Assembly (NCBI RefSeq): GCF_001974875.1
Contig: NZ_MTQD01000009.1
Span: forward strand, 62,001 to 126,000
Source of the DNA: Pseudoalteromonas sp. EB27
Lineage (GTDB): Bacteria > Pseudomonadota > Gammaproteobacteria > Enterobacterales > Alteromonadaceae
Direction of reading: 5' to 3'
DNA length: 64,000 nt
Shown: positions 18,331 through 26,460 of the stretch, piece after piece
Layout: each line of letters opens with the position of its first letter
Position numbering within the stretch: position 1 is the stretch's first letter
Notes under the pieces: generated by a model
Told to the model about the DNA's origin: nothing
What the model saw: only the letters and a program-made list of their open reading frames with translations
The model's database searches: none
Position numbers and translations under genes: made by a program

Positions 18331-18347
18331 TGTAAAGGGGCGTTACA
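18331..18347. repeat. dyad related to TGTAAA-N5-TTTACA
   Basis: TGTAAAGGGGCGTTACA, with one mismatch between the arms, is in the spacer before the symporter gene. It is the fourth member of this motif family in the window. Confidence 0.3.
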
Positions 18348-18398
18348 GTTAAAAACTAATACTGCAATTAATAACAATAATAAACGAGGCTGTCTAAC

Positions 18399-19277
18399 TT
18401 GAATGCATCTATATTAACCGAAGTAATACTTCCGCTCGCTCTTGCACTTATTATGTTTGGTATGGGTCTTGGGCTCACAACAACCGATTTTACTCGTCTA
18501 TTTAAAAGCCCGCTTGCCATTGTTATGGGTTTAATGGGCCAACTTGTAGCAATGCCTTTATTAGCATTAGGGCTGTGTTATTTACTTAACCTACCAACGC
18601 CTATAGCTATTGGTTTAATGATATTAGCTGCCTGCCCAGGCGGTACTATGTCAAATGTAGTAAGCCAGCTTGCTAAAGCTAATTTAGCGCTTTCGGTAAG
18701 TTTAACTGCTGCCTCTACCGCAATTAGTATAGTGACCACACCGTTTATTATTGGCTTTGCTATGAGTCAGTTTGCCCCAGCAGACGATGCTAGCTTTTCT
18801 ATTTTAACAACATCGCTTGGATTATTTTTTATTACCTTAGTGCCAGTTGCTATAGGCATTTGGTTACGTCACTTTAAAAGTGATTTTGCCATTAAGACAG
18901 AGCCGTTTTTTAGACGCTTCTCGTTGTTTTTTATGCTTATGATGATTGCCGCATTAGTAATAAAAGAGCGCGATTTATTAGTTAGCTCATTTAACGATGT
19001 ATTTTGGGCGTGCATAGCGCTTAATATTGGTTCAATGGTTGTTGGTTGGCTAATTGCTAAGTGTTCAAAATTAAATTTAACTGATTCGCTGACACTTTCA
19101 ATTGAGGTTGGAATTCAAAATGCATCGTTAGCTATTTTAATTGCTATTAGCTTTTTGAATAAACCTGAATATGCAGTTACCGGTGGCGTGTATGGCCTTG
19201 CTATGTTTATAGGGCCACTGCTATTAATTGGCGGGTTAAAGCTTAAAAATAAACGTACCGCTAGGGCTGTTAACTAG
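18399..19277 (+). CDS. bile acid:sodium symporter family transporter
   Basis: A 292-residue inner-membrane protein with about nine to ten hydrophobic helices, matching the bile acid:sodium symporter (BASS) superfamily. The motif AACPGGTMSNVVSQLAKANLALS near residue 75 and the later EVGIQNASLAILIA near residue 230 are the two sodium-binding signature regions. The start codon is TTG: no ATG lies in a suitable place, and a GAGG Shine-Dalgarno precedes it by nine bases. The organic anion transported is unknown. Confidence 0.85.
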   Translation: MNASILTEVILPLALALIMFGMGLGLTTTDFTRLFKSPLAIVMGLMGQLVAMPLLALGLCYLLNLPTPIAIGLMILAACPGGTMSNVVSQLAKANLALSVSLTAASTAISIVTTPFIIGFAMSQFAPADDASFSILTTSLGLFFITLVPVAIGIWLRHFKSDFAIKTEPFFRRFSLFFMLMMIAALVIKERDLLVSSFNDVFWACIALNIGSMVVGWLIAKCSKLNLTDSLTLSIEVGIQNASLAILIAISFLNKPEYAVTGGVYGLAMFIGPLLLIGGLKLKNKRTARAVN

Positions 19278-19379
19278 GACTTTTAATTAGGGCATGTTGA
19301 CCAAGTTACTTTAATTCAAGGCTACGGATAACGTAGCCGTAAACTCCAGAAAAATACCACCAGTTAAATATATGCTCTG

Positions 19380-19490
19380 CACCCATCGCGTCAACAAGTT
19401 GTAGGCTTACTAAAGACTCTCAAGCTGAAATTTTACGCTATGCGCTGAGCTTGCTCGCGCGAGGAGCAAAGCTTCTAATCACTAAAGCGC
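19380..19490. repeat. single diverged copy of the 134-bp repeat unit
   Basis: The stretch around GAGCTTGCTCGCGCGAG (near 19447-19463) and the following AAGCTTCTAATCACT resemble the core of the array at 46872-47419, and the upstream GCGTCAACAAGT resembles its GCGTCTACAAGT. Confidence 0.45.
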
Positions 19491-19537
19491 ATTTGAGGAT
19501 AGAACAAAAGTGTAAGTAATATGGGGTGAAAAAGCAG

Positions 19538-19750
19538 TTATACCAATCTGCTTATATATGGGGTCTATTTAACGTTAAGAAAATTAGGCTAGAACTAGGC
19601 AAAAATTTTTATATCTAGTCGTTCTCGGCAATTGCTCCCTGCATTGCTCTACCTCCTGCATCCATGCAGTCGTAAATAAAAAATTTTTAACGACGTTATA
19701 GTGCAATTTAATTCGTTAAATTGATCAAAGATTTATGCAGGTTGGTATTA
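19538..19750. mobile_element. MITE-like element, TATACCAA family, with nested insertion
   Basis: Ends TTATACCAATCTGC and GCAGGTTGGTATTA are inverted repeats. The sequence is the reverse complement of the element at 41094-41258 with few changes, except for about 48 extra bases (near 19620-19670, containing CTGCATCCATGCAG) absent from the other copy. No coding capacity. Confidence 0.75.
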
Positions 19751-19770
19751 ATTATTTGGTTACTAAAACA

Positions 19771-19791
19771 GCGCCTCACTTTGTAAGGCGC
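19771..19791 (-). terminator. terminator of the acidic membrane protein gene
   Basis: Arms GCGCCT/AGGCGC with a 9-base loop, followed on the minus strand by TGTTTT. It is 11 bp beyond the stop at 19802. Confidence 0.6.
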
Positions 19792-19801
19792 TACAGTAAA
19801 T

Positions 19802-21487
19802 TTACTCTTTGGTTTGCATATTTTTAGCGCGTTCTTCTGCATCTATTAATGCTTGCGATTTAGGGGCGCGTTTTTTCTCTTCTATTTTTGGCTTTTCAGT
19901 TGAGTCAGGATCCCAGCTTGAGTCTAACGATAAGTTAGCAAATGGATTGTTACTGTCTGCTTTTTTAGGCTCACTTACTGGATCATCAACTTGTGGTGTT
20001 GTCTGGGCTTGCTCAGGTATTACGTCTTCTTTTTTAGGCATAGGCTTTTCACCAGGTAATGGTGCATCTGGGTTAAATGTACGCACTTCTGGTTCTTTAA
20101 AGTCTTGTTCAGTTGTATACATAGTTGATTGAGCGTCAGATATTTTCTCTGGCGCGTGTAAATCTATAACCGGCTCACTCGCTGTTACTGGCTCAGGAGT
20201 ATTAATAACCGGCTCTACAGTGTTATGTTCGGCTTCTATTGGCGCAGGCTCCGTTACTTGCGCTATATATTGCTTACGTTGTTTTTTTACTGGCTTTGCA
20301 TCTGGGTCAAAGTCGCGTACCTCTGGCTCATTAAAGCTGCTGGCATTTTTAATGCGTTCTAAGGTTGTTTTAGCGGCGGCTTCAAACTCGGCGGTATTAG
20401 GCTCAGATTTTTGTTTTACTTCGTTAAACGAAGCCGTACTTGTTTGCTCTAAAGTATCTGCTTGCTCCATTTGTGCCAGCTCAGTTTCGCTTACTTGCGA
20501 TGGAGTAACTACGTTGTTCTGCTCATCTGAAATCGGCGTTGTTGTATTTTTTACATCAGCATTTTGTGCTGTGTTAGTAGGCTCTACAGGCTCTTCATTT
20601 GTCGCTACGCTGCTCTCAACCGCTTTATTATTTTGAGTTACTTCGTTGATAACGACAGGCTCAATCTCTGGCTCTTTTGTTGTTTGTACAGGCTTTGTTG
20701 TTTTAGTTTCAGGTTTCGCTGGCGTAGCAATTTTTTCTGATTTAAGTCCAGGTGGAGCCGCTATAGTCGGTTCTGCCATCGTTTTACTTTGTTTTGCACG
20801 GCGCAGGCGCACGACTACCATAGCGCCAATAAGTATTACTATAAAAAGTATTAAAGTGGGTAAAAGTAACGAGCTTGGGCTCTGCGCTACAGGTTGCGGC
20901 ACAATTACTGGCGTTGGTTTAGTTAACACAGGAGCTGGTTTTACAGACTTAGGCTTTTCAGGCGTAGCCTTTATAGGCGCAGCTATAACGCTTTGCTCTG
21001 GTGTCGCCGGTTTTATTTGTTCTATTGCTGCTTCGTTTTTTTGCTCTGTAACTACTTGCTCGGGTGCTGTTTTTGTTGGCTCTGCATCAATTACTATTTC
21101 GTTACTATTGGTATTTAGCTGATCGTTAATCTGTTGTTTTTGATCATCAGTTAAATTAAGCGTTTGCTCGTTGATGCTCTCTTTAACAGCTTCTTCAGTA
21201 GGTTTAATTACAGGGGCAGGTTCAACAATTTTAGGTTGTGGCTGAGTAATAATAGCTGGCTCAGGCTTTATTATTTGTGGCTTGGGTTGTGCTTGAATTT
21301 CTTTTGGCTTATTACAGTTGTTTTTGTAATCACGCGCTGCTTTACGATATTTTTGACTCGCTTTGTTATTACTATTTTGCTGCATTTCTTGTTTAATTAA
21401 AATGCACATAGCTTCGTTGTATGCAGCACTTTGCGCACTATAAAATAAGGCAAAGCAAAGGGTAAATCTAATTAGTTTTGATATCAT
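19802..21487 (-). CDS. hypothetical acidic membrane protein with repeats
   Basis: A 561-residue protein I do not recognise. It begins with a signal peptide (MISKLIRFTLCFALFYSAQSAA) and a short domain with two cysteines (CILIK and NNCNKP). A proline-, lysine- and glutamate-rich linker leads to one membrane helix (about residues 205-225, LLLPTLILFIVILIGAMVVV), then a long low-complexity acidic tail. The tail repeats the motif NEPEVRDFDPDA and KEPEVRTFNPDA, and ends with a related Trp-Asp block (SSWDPDSTEKP). The layout suggests a periplasmic N terminus anchored to a disordered cytosolic tail that may bind partners. It is monocistronic. Confidence 0.7.
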   Translation of the reverse strand: MISKLIRFTLCFALFYSAQSAAYNEAMCILIKQEMQQNSNNKASQKYRKAARDYKNNCNKPKEIQAQPKPQIIKPEPAIITQPQPKIVEPAPVIKPTEEAVKESINEQTLNLTDDQKQQINDQLNTNSNEIVIDAEPTKTAPEQVVTEQKNEAAIEQIKPATPEQSVIAAPIKATPEKPKSVKPAPVLTKPTPVIVPQPVAQSPSSLLLPTLILFIVILIGAMVVVRLRRAKQSKTMAEPTIAAPPGLKSEKIATPAKPETKTTKPVQTTKEPEIEPVVINEVTQNNKAVESSVATNEEPVEPTNTAQNADVKNTTTPISDEQNNVVTPSQVSETELAQMEQADTLEQTSTASFNEVKQKSEPNTAEFEAAAKTTLERIKNASSFNEPEVRDFDPDAKPVKKQRKQYIAQVTEPAPIEAEHNTVEPVINTPEPVTASEPVIDLHAPEKISDAQSTMYTTEQDFKEPEVRTFNPDAPLPGEKPMPKKEDVIPEQAQTTPQVDDPVSEPKKADSNNPFANLSLDSSWDPDSTEKPKIEEKKRAPKSQALIDAEERAKNMQTKE

Positions 21488-21570
21488 AAAGTTATGCGCG
21501 CTTAAATATTAATAGTTTGATTTTAAGCGCAAAATTGAAAATTATCTAGAGCAAGTTAACTTAAGTACAA

Positions 21571-23037
21571 CTAATCAATGACCATCAAACTGCGATATTC
21601 ATCGTAAGCAAATTGGTCGGTCATACCGCTTATATAATCTTGGATTAATCTACAGCGATAATAAAACTCGTATGCCGCAAAATGATCAGGCTCTTCTTGC
21701 ATCGCATCTATTGCGTGTTGGTAACTATTTAAGTGCTTTTTAGAGAGCTTTTTAACAAGTCGCGACTCTATTAATAAACGTGAATCGCCATTAAGTGCGC
21801 GTTTAAAGTTATCGCTATTTAATAATAGTAATGGTTTGTAACAGTCAAGTAAGCCGTTAATTATACGATAACCTTGCAGCTCTAGTTTTTCGACTTCTTT
21901 GTTTGAAAATACATGTTCAAGCGCTACTTGCTTTAGTGTTTTAGTTACTGCATGCAAGTGGCTTCTATCTTCTAAAAGCGCTTGGTTAAAGTCGCCATGA
22001 TAAATAGGTTCTATGTTTTCAATAAAGCGTTTTGCGGCGTGGTTTACTAGCGGATGTAGCAATGCAACCCGCAAATATATAAAAAATTCACTATTAAAAT
22101 TATACGGTTGTGCTTGTGCACGCTCTAGTGCGTAGTCTACGGCTTTGTCTACAAAATTTTGATGTTGAGCGTCGTCGATTAACAGATTTATTAATACTTT
22201 TTTGTAACTACTTTTAAGTTTTTCGCACAGTAGCTCGGTACTTATTATGTCTTTTTCTACGGCGTCTTCTATGTCGGCTAGGCAATAAGAAATATCGTCA
22301 GCGGCTTCCATTATATAACTTGCGGGATGGCGGCAGTAAGGCTCAATAGTGAGCTCTTTTTGTAGTGCCTCAACAAAGTTTTTTTCGCTGTAGTAGTAAC
22401 CAACTTTTTTCATTAAGTAGTTTTTATTTTGCGGAATGTCTTTTACATCAAGCCCAGCAGGGCGAGTGTATTTTAAAATACCAGCACTCTGGCTGTAAGT
22501 TAAATTAAGCGTTTGCAACGAATGAATTATACGTATGCCTTGAGCGTTGCCTTCAAAGTTACAAATATCAAGTGCAAGGTGTTTAAAAACAACACCTATA
22601 CCGGTGTTTGGCTCTTTACAGCGCTCGGGTGTTACGCTTGCTAGGTTATTATTAAACCAGTGGTTAATAGCCGCTTCGCCAAAATGCCCAAATGGTGGGT
22701 TGCCAATGTCGTGCATTAGGCAGGCCATTTCTACTAAGCTTTCTAGGGGGCGTTCTAGGTCGGTTAAGCCGTGATCTTTTTGTTGCTCGTAACTTAAATT
22801 AGCAAAAATACGTTGCACTATAAAACGACCAACTTGTTGAACTTCAAGCGAATGGGTAAGACGAGATCGTACCGCAGCGTTGCGCTCAAGCGGAAACACT
22901 TGTGTTTTTTGCTGTAAACGACGAATAGCGGCGCTATTTATTATTCGTCCACGGTCGCTTTCTAGCGCCATTTGTAAGTTTGCTGTGGTGCGGTACATTC
23001 GTGCTGGCGTTATTTTTTTACTAAAATCTATGGTCAT
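21571..23037 (-). CDS. dgt: deoxyguanosinetriphosphate triphosphohydrolase
   Basis: Hydrolyses dGTP to deoxyguanosine and tripolyphosphate, controlling the dNTP pool. At 488 residues it is close to E. coli Dgt (505). The HD metal site is visible as His62 in RLTHSLEVQ and H109-D110 in CLMHDIGNPPFGHFGE, with later conserved MEAADDISYCLADIEDA supplying the final aspartate. The N-terminal SDRGRIINSAAIRRLQQKTQVFPLE block is characteristic. It is monocistronic and oriented opposite to the next gene. Confidence 0.93.
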   Translation of the reverse strand: MTIDFSKKITPARMYRTTANLQMALESDRGRIINSAAIRRLQQKTQVFPLERNAAVRSRLTHSLEVQQVGRFIVQRIFANLSYEQQKDHGLTDLERPLESLVEMACLMHDIGNPPFGHFGEAAINHWFNNNLASVTPERCKEPNTGIGVVFKHLALDICNFEGNAQGIRIIHSLQTLNLTYSQSAGILKYTRPAGLDVKDIPQNKNYLMKKVGYYYSEKNFVEALQKELTIEPYCRHPASYIMEAADDISYCLADIEDAVEKDIISTELLCEKLKSSYKKVLINLLIDDAQHQNFVDKAVDYALERAQAQPYNFNSEFFIYLRVALLHPLVNHAAKRFIENIEPIYHGDFNQALLEDRSHLHAVTKTLKQVALEHVFSNKEVEKLELQGYRIINGLLDCYKPLLLLNSDNFKRALNGDSRLLIESRLVKKLSKKHLNSYQHAIDAMQEEPDHFAAYEFYYRCRLIQDYISGMTDQFAYDEYRSLMVID

Positions 23038-23199
23038 CTTTAAACTTGTCCTTTTTACAATTGATGACTGGCATAGTTTTTAGCACATAGTCATTTGTCT
23101 TTAATATACAGGGTTTAATCTATCAGTTTGTATCATAAAGTAACAACTTGCTTTAAAATAATTTTTTGAGTAATTGTTGTGCATTTATAGGTGTTTATA

Positions 23200-24420
23200 A
23201 TGAAACAGTGGATTTTAAAGGCGGTATCAATTTGCCTAATGTTAGGAATGAACAGCGCGTTTGCTGCAAAAGAGCAAACTGTGGTGCTTGTATCAATCGA
23301 TGGCCTGCGTTGGGATTATATTGAAAAACACGGCGCGCCAAATTTAAAAGCAATGGCCGAGCGCGGTGTTCGCGCACAAAAACTAATACCTGTTTATCCG
23401 ACTAAAACGTTTCCTAATCATATTTCTATTATTACGGGCTTACTGCCAGTAAACCATGGCATTGTTGATAATAGCTTTTGTGATAAAGCGCGTAAAAACG
23501 ATTGTTACAGCATGGGCAAAGCATTGGGCGATAGCACATGGGTAAAGGGTATTCCGCTTTGGAATTTAGCAAAAATGCAGGGACTTAAATCGGCTACATA
23601 TTTTTGGCCTGAGTCAGATGCACTATTTAACGGCATGACACCAGATTACTTTTATCACTATTCTAAATACAGCGATTACCAGAGCCGTGTTGATCAAATT
23701 ATTCAGTGGTTAAGTTTACCAAAAGCACAGCGCCCACGTTTTATTGCGAGTTACTTTTCGCTAGTTGATAGCATGGGCCATGAATTTGGGCCAGACGCAC
23801 CACAAACGCGTGATGCAGTTAAACAGCTTGATGAATTAATGGGGCAATTACAAACTCGCTTAAGTAAATTAGAGCAAGAGGTAAACTTAGTTATTGTCTC
23901 GGATCACGGTATGACGAGTATAGATCCAGATAAAAGCATTGATGTAACCACACTACCTAAAGATGAAAACTTTTTAGTTAAAAATACGGGCCCACGTTTA
24001 CTTATATATACTCAGCCTGATGCTAAAAACGCTGATATTGAAGGTTATAAAGCACGTTTACGAGATGCGTCAAACGGTCGTTATATAGTATTAACAGACG
24101 AGCAATTAGCAGCGTACCATTATAATAAAGGCACTCGCGTCGGTGATATTGTGGTGCAAACTACAGCGCCAGCGGTATTTACCAATGGTAAAAAACCAAC
24201 CTATTTAGGGACTCACGGTTATGCATATACAGAAGATATGGCAGCATCATTTATTGCTGTAGGCCCTGCATTTAAACAAGGTGTAAGCCTTAAAGAAGTA
24301 AATAACCTTGATATTTACCCAGTACTTGCAAAAGTGATGGGACTTAAATTGTTAAACAAAGTAGATGGCAATGGAAAAACGTTAATGCCAGCAATTAAGC
24401 AAAAAGTGGTTGTGCATTAG
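23200..24420 (+). CDS. exported nucleotide pyrophosphatase/phosphodiesterase
   Basis: Alkaline-phosphatase-superfamily enzyme of the ecto-nucleotide pyrophosphatase/phosphodiesterase type, 406 residues. A signal peptide ends near NSAFA, so it is periplasmic or secreted. The metal-binding Asp34 lies in VSIDGLRWDY, the catalytic Thr70 and Asn73 in YPTKTFPNH, and further ligands in DSMGHEFGP, SDHGM and the C-terminal GTHGY. I start at the ATG with AGG eight bases upstream, not at a GTG three codons earlier. The phosphodiester substrate is unknown. Confidence 0.87.
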   Translation: MKQWILKAVSICLMLGMNSAFAAKEQTVVLVSIDGLRWDYIEKHGAPNLKAMAERGVRAQKLIPVYPTKTFPNHISIITGLLPVNHGIVDNSFCDKARKNDCYSMGKALGDSTWVKGIPLWNLAKMQGLKSATYFWPESDALFNGMTPDYFYHYSKYSDYQSRVDQIIQWLSLPKAQRPRFIASYFSLVDSMGHEFGPDAPQTRDAVKQLDELMGQLQTRLSKLEQEVNLVIVSDHGMTSIDPDKSIDVTTLPKDENFLVKNTGPRLLIYTQPDAKNADIEGYKARLRDASNGRYIVLTDEQLAAYHYNKGTRVGDIVVQTTAPAVFTNGKKPTYLGTHGYAYTEDMAASFIAVGPAFKQGVSLKEVNNLDIYPVLAKVMGLKLLNKVDGNGKTLMPAIKQKVVVH

Positions 24421-24474
24421 TTTAATCTAAAAGAGCGCGTAAGCGCTCTGCAGGGAAGAACATGTTAACACTTT

Positions 24475-24503
24475 AAAGTGGGCTATTTTAGCCCACTTTT
24501 TTA
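24475..24503. terminator. bidirectional terminator between convergent genes
   Basis: Stem AAAGTGGGCTA/TAGCCCACTTT (24475-24485 with 24489-24499) with a 3-base loop and T-rich end on the plus strand. A second, T-less hairpin AGAGCGC/GCGCTCT lies at 24432-24449. Confidence 0.8.
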
Positions 24504-24512
24504 TTGGGCAGC

Positions 24513-25256
24513 TTATTTAAAGTTAGCAATACTTGTTTTTGTAGCAGTAACCGTGCGAATTGCATGCGCTTGGTTTGTAATACCAAATGCAATACCGTTT
24601 ACGCTCCAGCCAGGGTTAGAGAAGTAATCGTACTGAGTTGCGCTACCGTAAACGTGCGGGTAAGCCATAATACTTGCAAACTCATTTTGTACGCCATGAC
24701 CCATGCCATCTACATATACACCGCCTGACGTGTCACCTTGTTTGCGTGAATGCGCTAAACCTTGGTTATGACCAAGTTCGTGTACGAATGTAGTTGCACC
24801 ACAGTCAATTGCAGTGATTGAGTACATACGGCTGCTCATAGAGCTGTATAGGTTGCCATTAGTACCTTGACCAACCCATGCTAAACCACATGAAATAAGC
24901 CCATTGCCAGCACTTTGGCCAGTACCTAATACGGCAATCATGTCGGCTTTCCAATCGCTACGTAAACCATCTACGTAGCTGCTATTTGTAACCGAATCTA
25001 ACCAATCCTCAGACGGCGTTACTGCGTAGTCACCTAAGTTTTGTTTGCCAGCTAAGCGTAGTGTTATATCAACGCCATTTTGGCTATATACCTGATTACT
25101 AAAAGCAATTAGTTGATTTATTTTAGTGTCAATATTGCTAGTTGCAGCAGCTGATTGGTCGGTATATAAAATACCGATATCGATGGTTTCTGCTTGTGCA
25201 GCACTTGCTGCACATAATGCCGCAGCCAGTGCGGTTGTTGTGATTACTTTTTTCAT
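24513..25256 (-). CDS. secreted reprolysin-like (M12-type) metalloprotease
   Basis: Zinc endopeptidase of the metzincin clan, 247 residues. The signal peptide MKKVITTTALAAALCAASAAQA is clear. The zinc motif HELGHNQGLAH gives ligands His159, His163 and His169, and the Met-turn follows as SIMAYPH. Cys123 and Cys152 can form a disulphide. The mature domain begins directly after the signal peptide with no propeptide, which is unusual for such an enzyme. The gene immediately upstream encodes a separate propeptide-like protein. The ATG has a plausible ribosome-binding site, so this is not a frameshifted single gene. Confidence 0.85.
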   Translation of the reverse strand: MKKVITTTALAAALCAASAAQAETIDIGILYTDQSAAATSNIDTKINQLIAFSNQVYSQNGVDITLRLAGKQNLGDYAVTPSEDWLDSVTNSSYVDGLRSDWKADMIAVLGTGQSAGNGLISCGLAWVGQGTNGNLYSSMSSRMYSITAIDCGATTFVHELGHNQGLAHSRKQGDTSGGVYVDGMGHGVQNEFASIMAYPHVYGSATQYDYFSNPGWSVNGIAFGITNQAHAIRTVTATKTSIANFK

Positions 25257-25331
25257 TATTGTATTTCCTTACTCTTGTTGTGGTTGGAACTTGTTTTTAA
25301 CTTGGTTGAGCTCATAAAAAGCAGACACACT

Positions 25332-25355
25332 AAAGCTGCCTTAGAGTGCGGCTTT
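25332..25355 (-). other. intercistronic hairpin between propeptide-like and protease genes
   Basis: Imperfect 8-bp stem AAAGCTGC/GCGGCTTT in the 120-bp gap, without a T-run on the minus strand. It may partly terminate or shape mRNA ends, so that the two products are made in different amounts. Confidence 0.35.
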
Positions 25356-25376
25356 AATTGTTTTTATATTTTTTGG

Positions 25377-26081
25377 TTAGCCATCAATTTTTGGTGCAAA
25401 TATATCGATGCTTTTATCTGATTTGGGTTTTGGTGCGGTTACTTCATGCTCTATGTGGCTTTTATATAAATCGCGTTTTGCTGCAATCCATCCGTACTTA
25501 CCTTTACTTTCGAATACATAATTGCCAGAGGGCGCAGTAAATTGGCCATATACGGCATCTTTACCTACCGTTAAAACGGTATTATGCATGCGGCCATCAA
25601 CACCCACTATTTTGCCAAATATGCTCTTGTCGCCATTTTCAGACTCAACCACATTAGTCACCTCTGCGGTGAATGTTTCGGCTGTTTGCGGAATAGCTAA
25701 ATCAAAGTTTTCGCCAGTTTCTAACGCCTGCAAAGAATTTAAATCAAACTCAATGTAGGCTTCGTTATGCAAGTCGGTAGGTAAAACTTTTGCGTTTATG
25801 AGCACTTGCTTGGCTTTGTCGGATAGGCGGTTTACGGCATCAAATTCTTCAAACGGTAAACTGTTGTCTGGGGCAACAATGGGTTTAACGGTAATTGGAT
25901 CTTTACTCATATCAATAGGTGCAGGGGGATGTGTATTGCGTGTTTTTTGTAAATCAATAGGAACAAAGTCTATAGCAACGGGTGCGATAGGTTCGCCCGT
26001 TTCATCTGCATTAAAAAATAGCCCATAAACTGCAAATGCCGATAATGGTATAGCAATTAGTAAGACGACAGATCTCTTCAT
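25377..26081 (-). CDS. propeptide-like exported protein, likely partner of the metalloprotease
   Basis: A 234-residue protein with an N-terminal hydrophobic segment (MKRSVVLLIAIPLSAFAVYGLF) that is either a signal peptide or a membrane anchor. The body resembles the N-terminal propeptide of reprolysin-type bacterial proteases: an opening block FDLNSLQALETGENFDLAIP, then ENGDKSIFGKIVGVDG, then LTVGKDAVYGQFTAPSGNY and GWIAAKRDL. Such regions normally precede the protease in the same chain. Here the protease is encoded separately 120 bp downstream, so this product may act in trans as inhibitor or folding helper. That role is inferred from similarity and position. Confidence 0.65.
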   Translation of the reverse strand: MKRSVVLLIAIPLSAFAVYGLFFNADETGEPIAPVAIDFVPIDLQKTRNTHPPAPIDMSKDPITVKPIVAPDNSLPFEEFDAVNRLSDKAKQVLINAKVLPTDLHNEAYIEFDLNSLQALETGENFDLAIPQTAETFTAEVTNVVESENGDKSIFGKIVGVDGRMHNTVLTVGKDAVYGQFTAPSGNYVFESKGKYGWIAAKRDLYKSHIEHEVTAPKPKSDKSIDIFAPKIDG

Positions 26082-26460
26082 TTGTTTCTCTTTTAGTGTT
26101 TTTGGTTAACTATTTGTTACTTTTTATATTATTAAATGGATTAGATCAAGATAATAAATGTAACCGAAAAGAATTAATTCTGAATTCCATAATCCCTTAT
26201 AAACTATAAGGATATTTATTTTTGGTATGTTTTTCACTCTTTTTGGTATTGGTTTTTTGTAGGGTTTATGCGGGCTTTGGCGCGTTTGTGGGTACTTGTT
26301 TGTTTAGTTAAATACAATGGTTAAAAGTGGCTTTTTGACGTTAATTACAATGAAAAATAAAAAGTGAATTTTTTTCACCCTTTGTAAACTAATCGCTAAT
26401 TGCAATGTAATTATCGGGCACGTATGTTGAGTGCTGCATAAATGGCATTACGAGGGATTT
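26082..26460. other. divergent intergenic region, no gene seen
   Basis: AT-rich spacer of 379 bp that must carry promoters for the propeptide-like gene and the BenE gene. A small hairpin CCTTATA/TATAAGG is at 26195-26211. Nothing else was recognised. Confidence 0.5.

Noticed and set aside
24513..26081. Single protease gene broken by a frameshift
   Set aside because: The downstream gene has its own start and a full signal peptide, and 120 bp separate the two frames.
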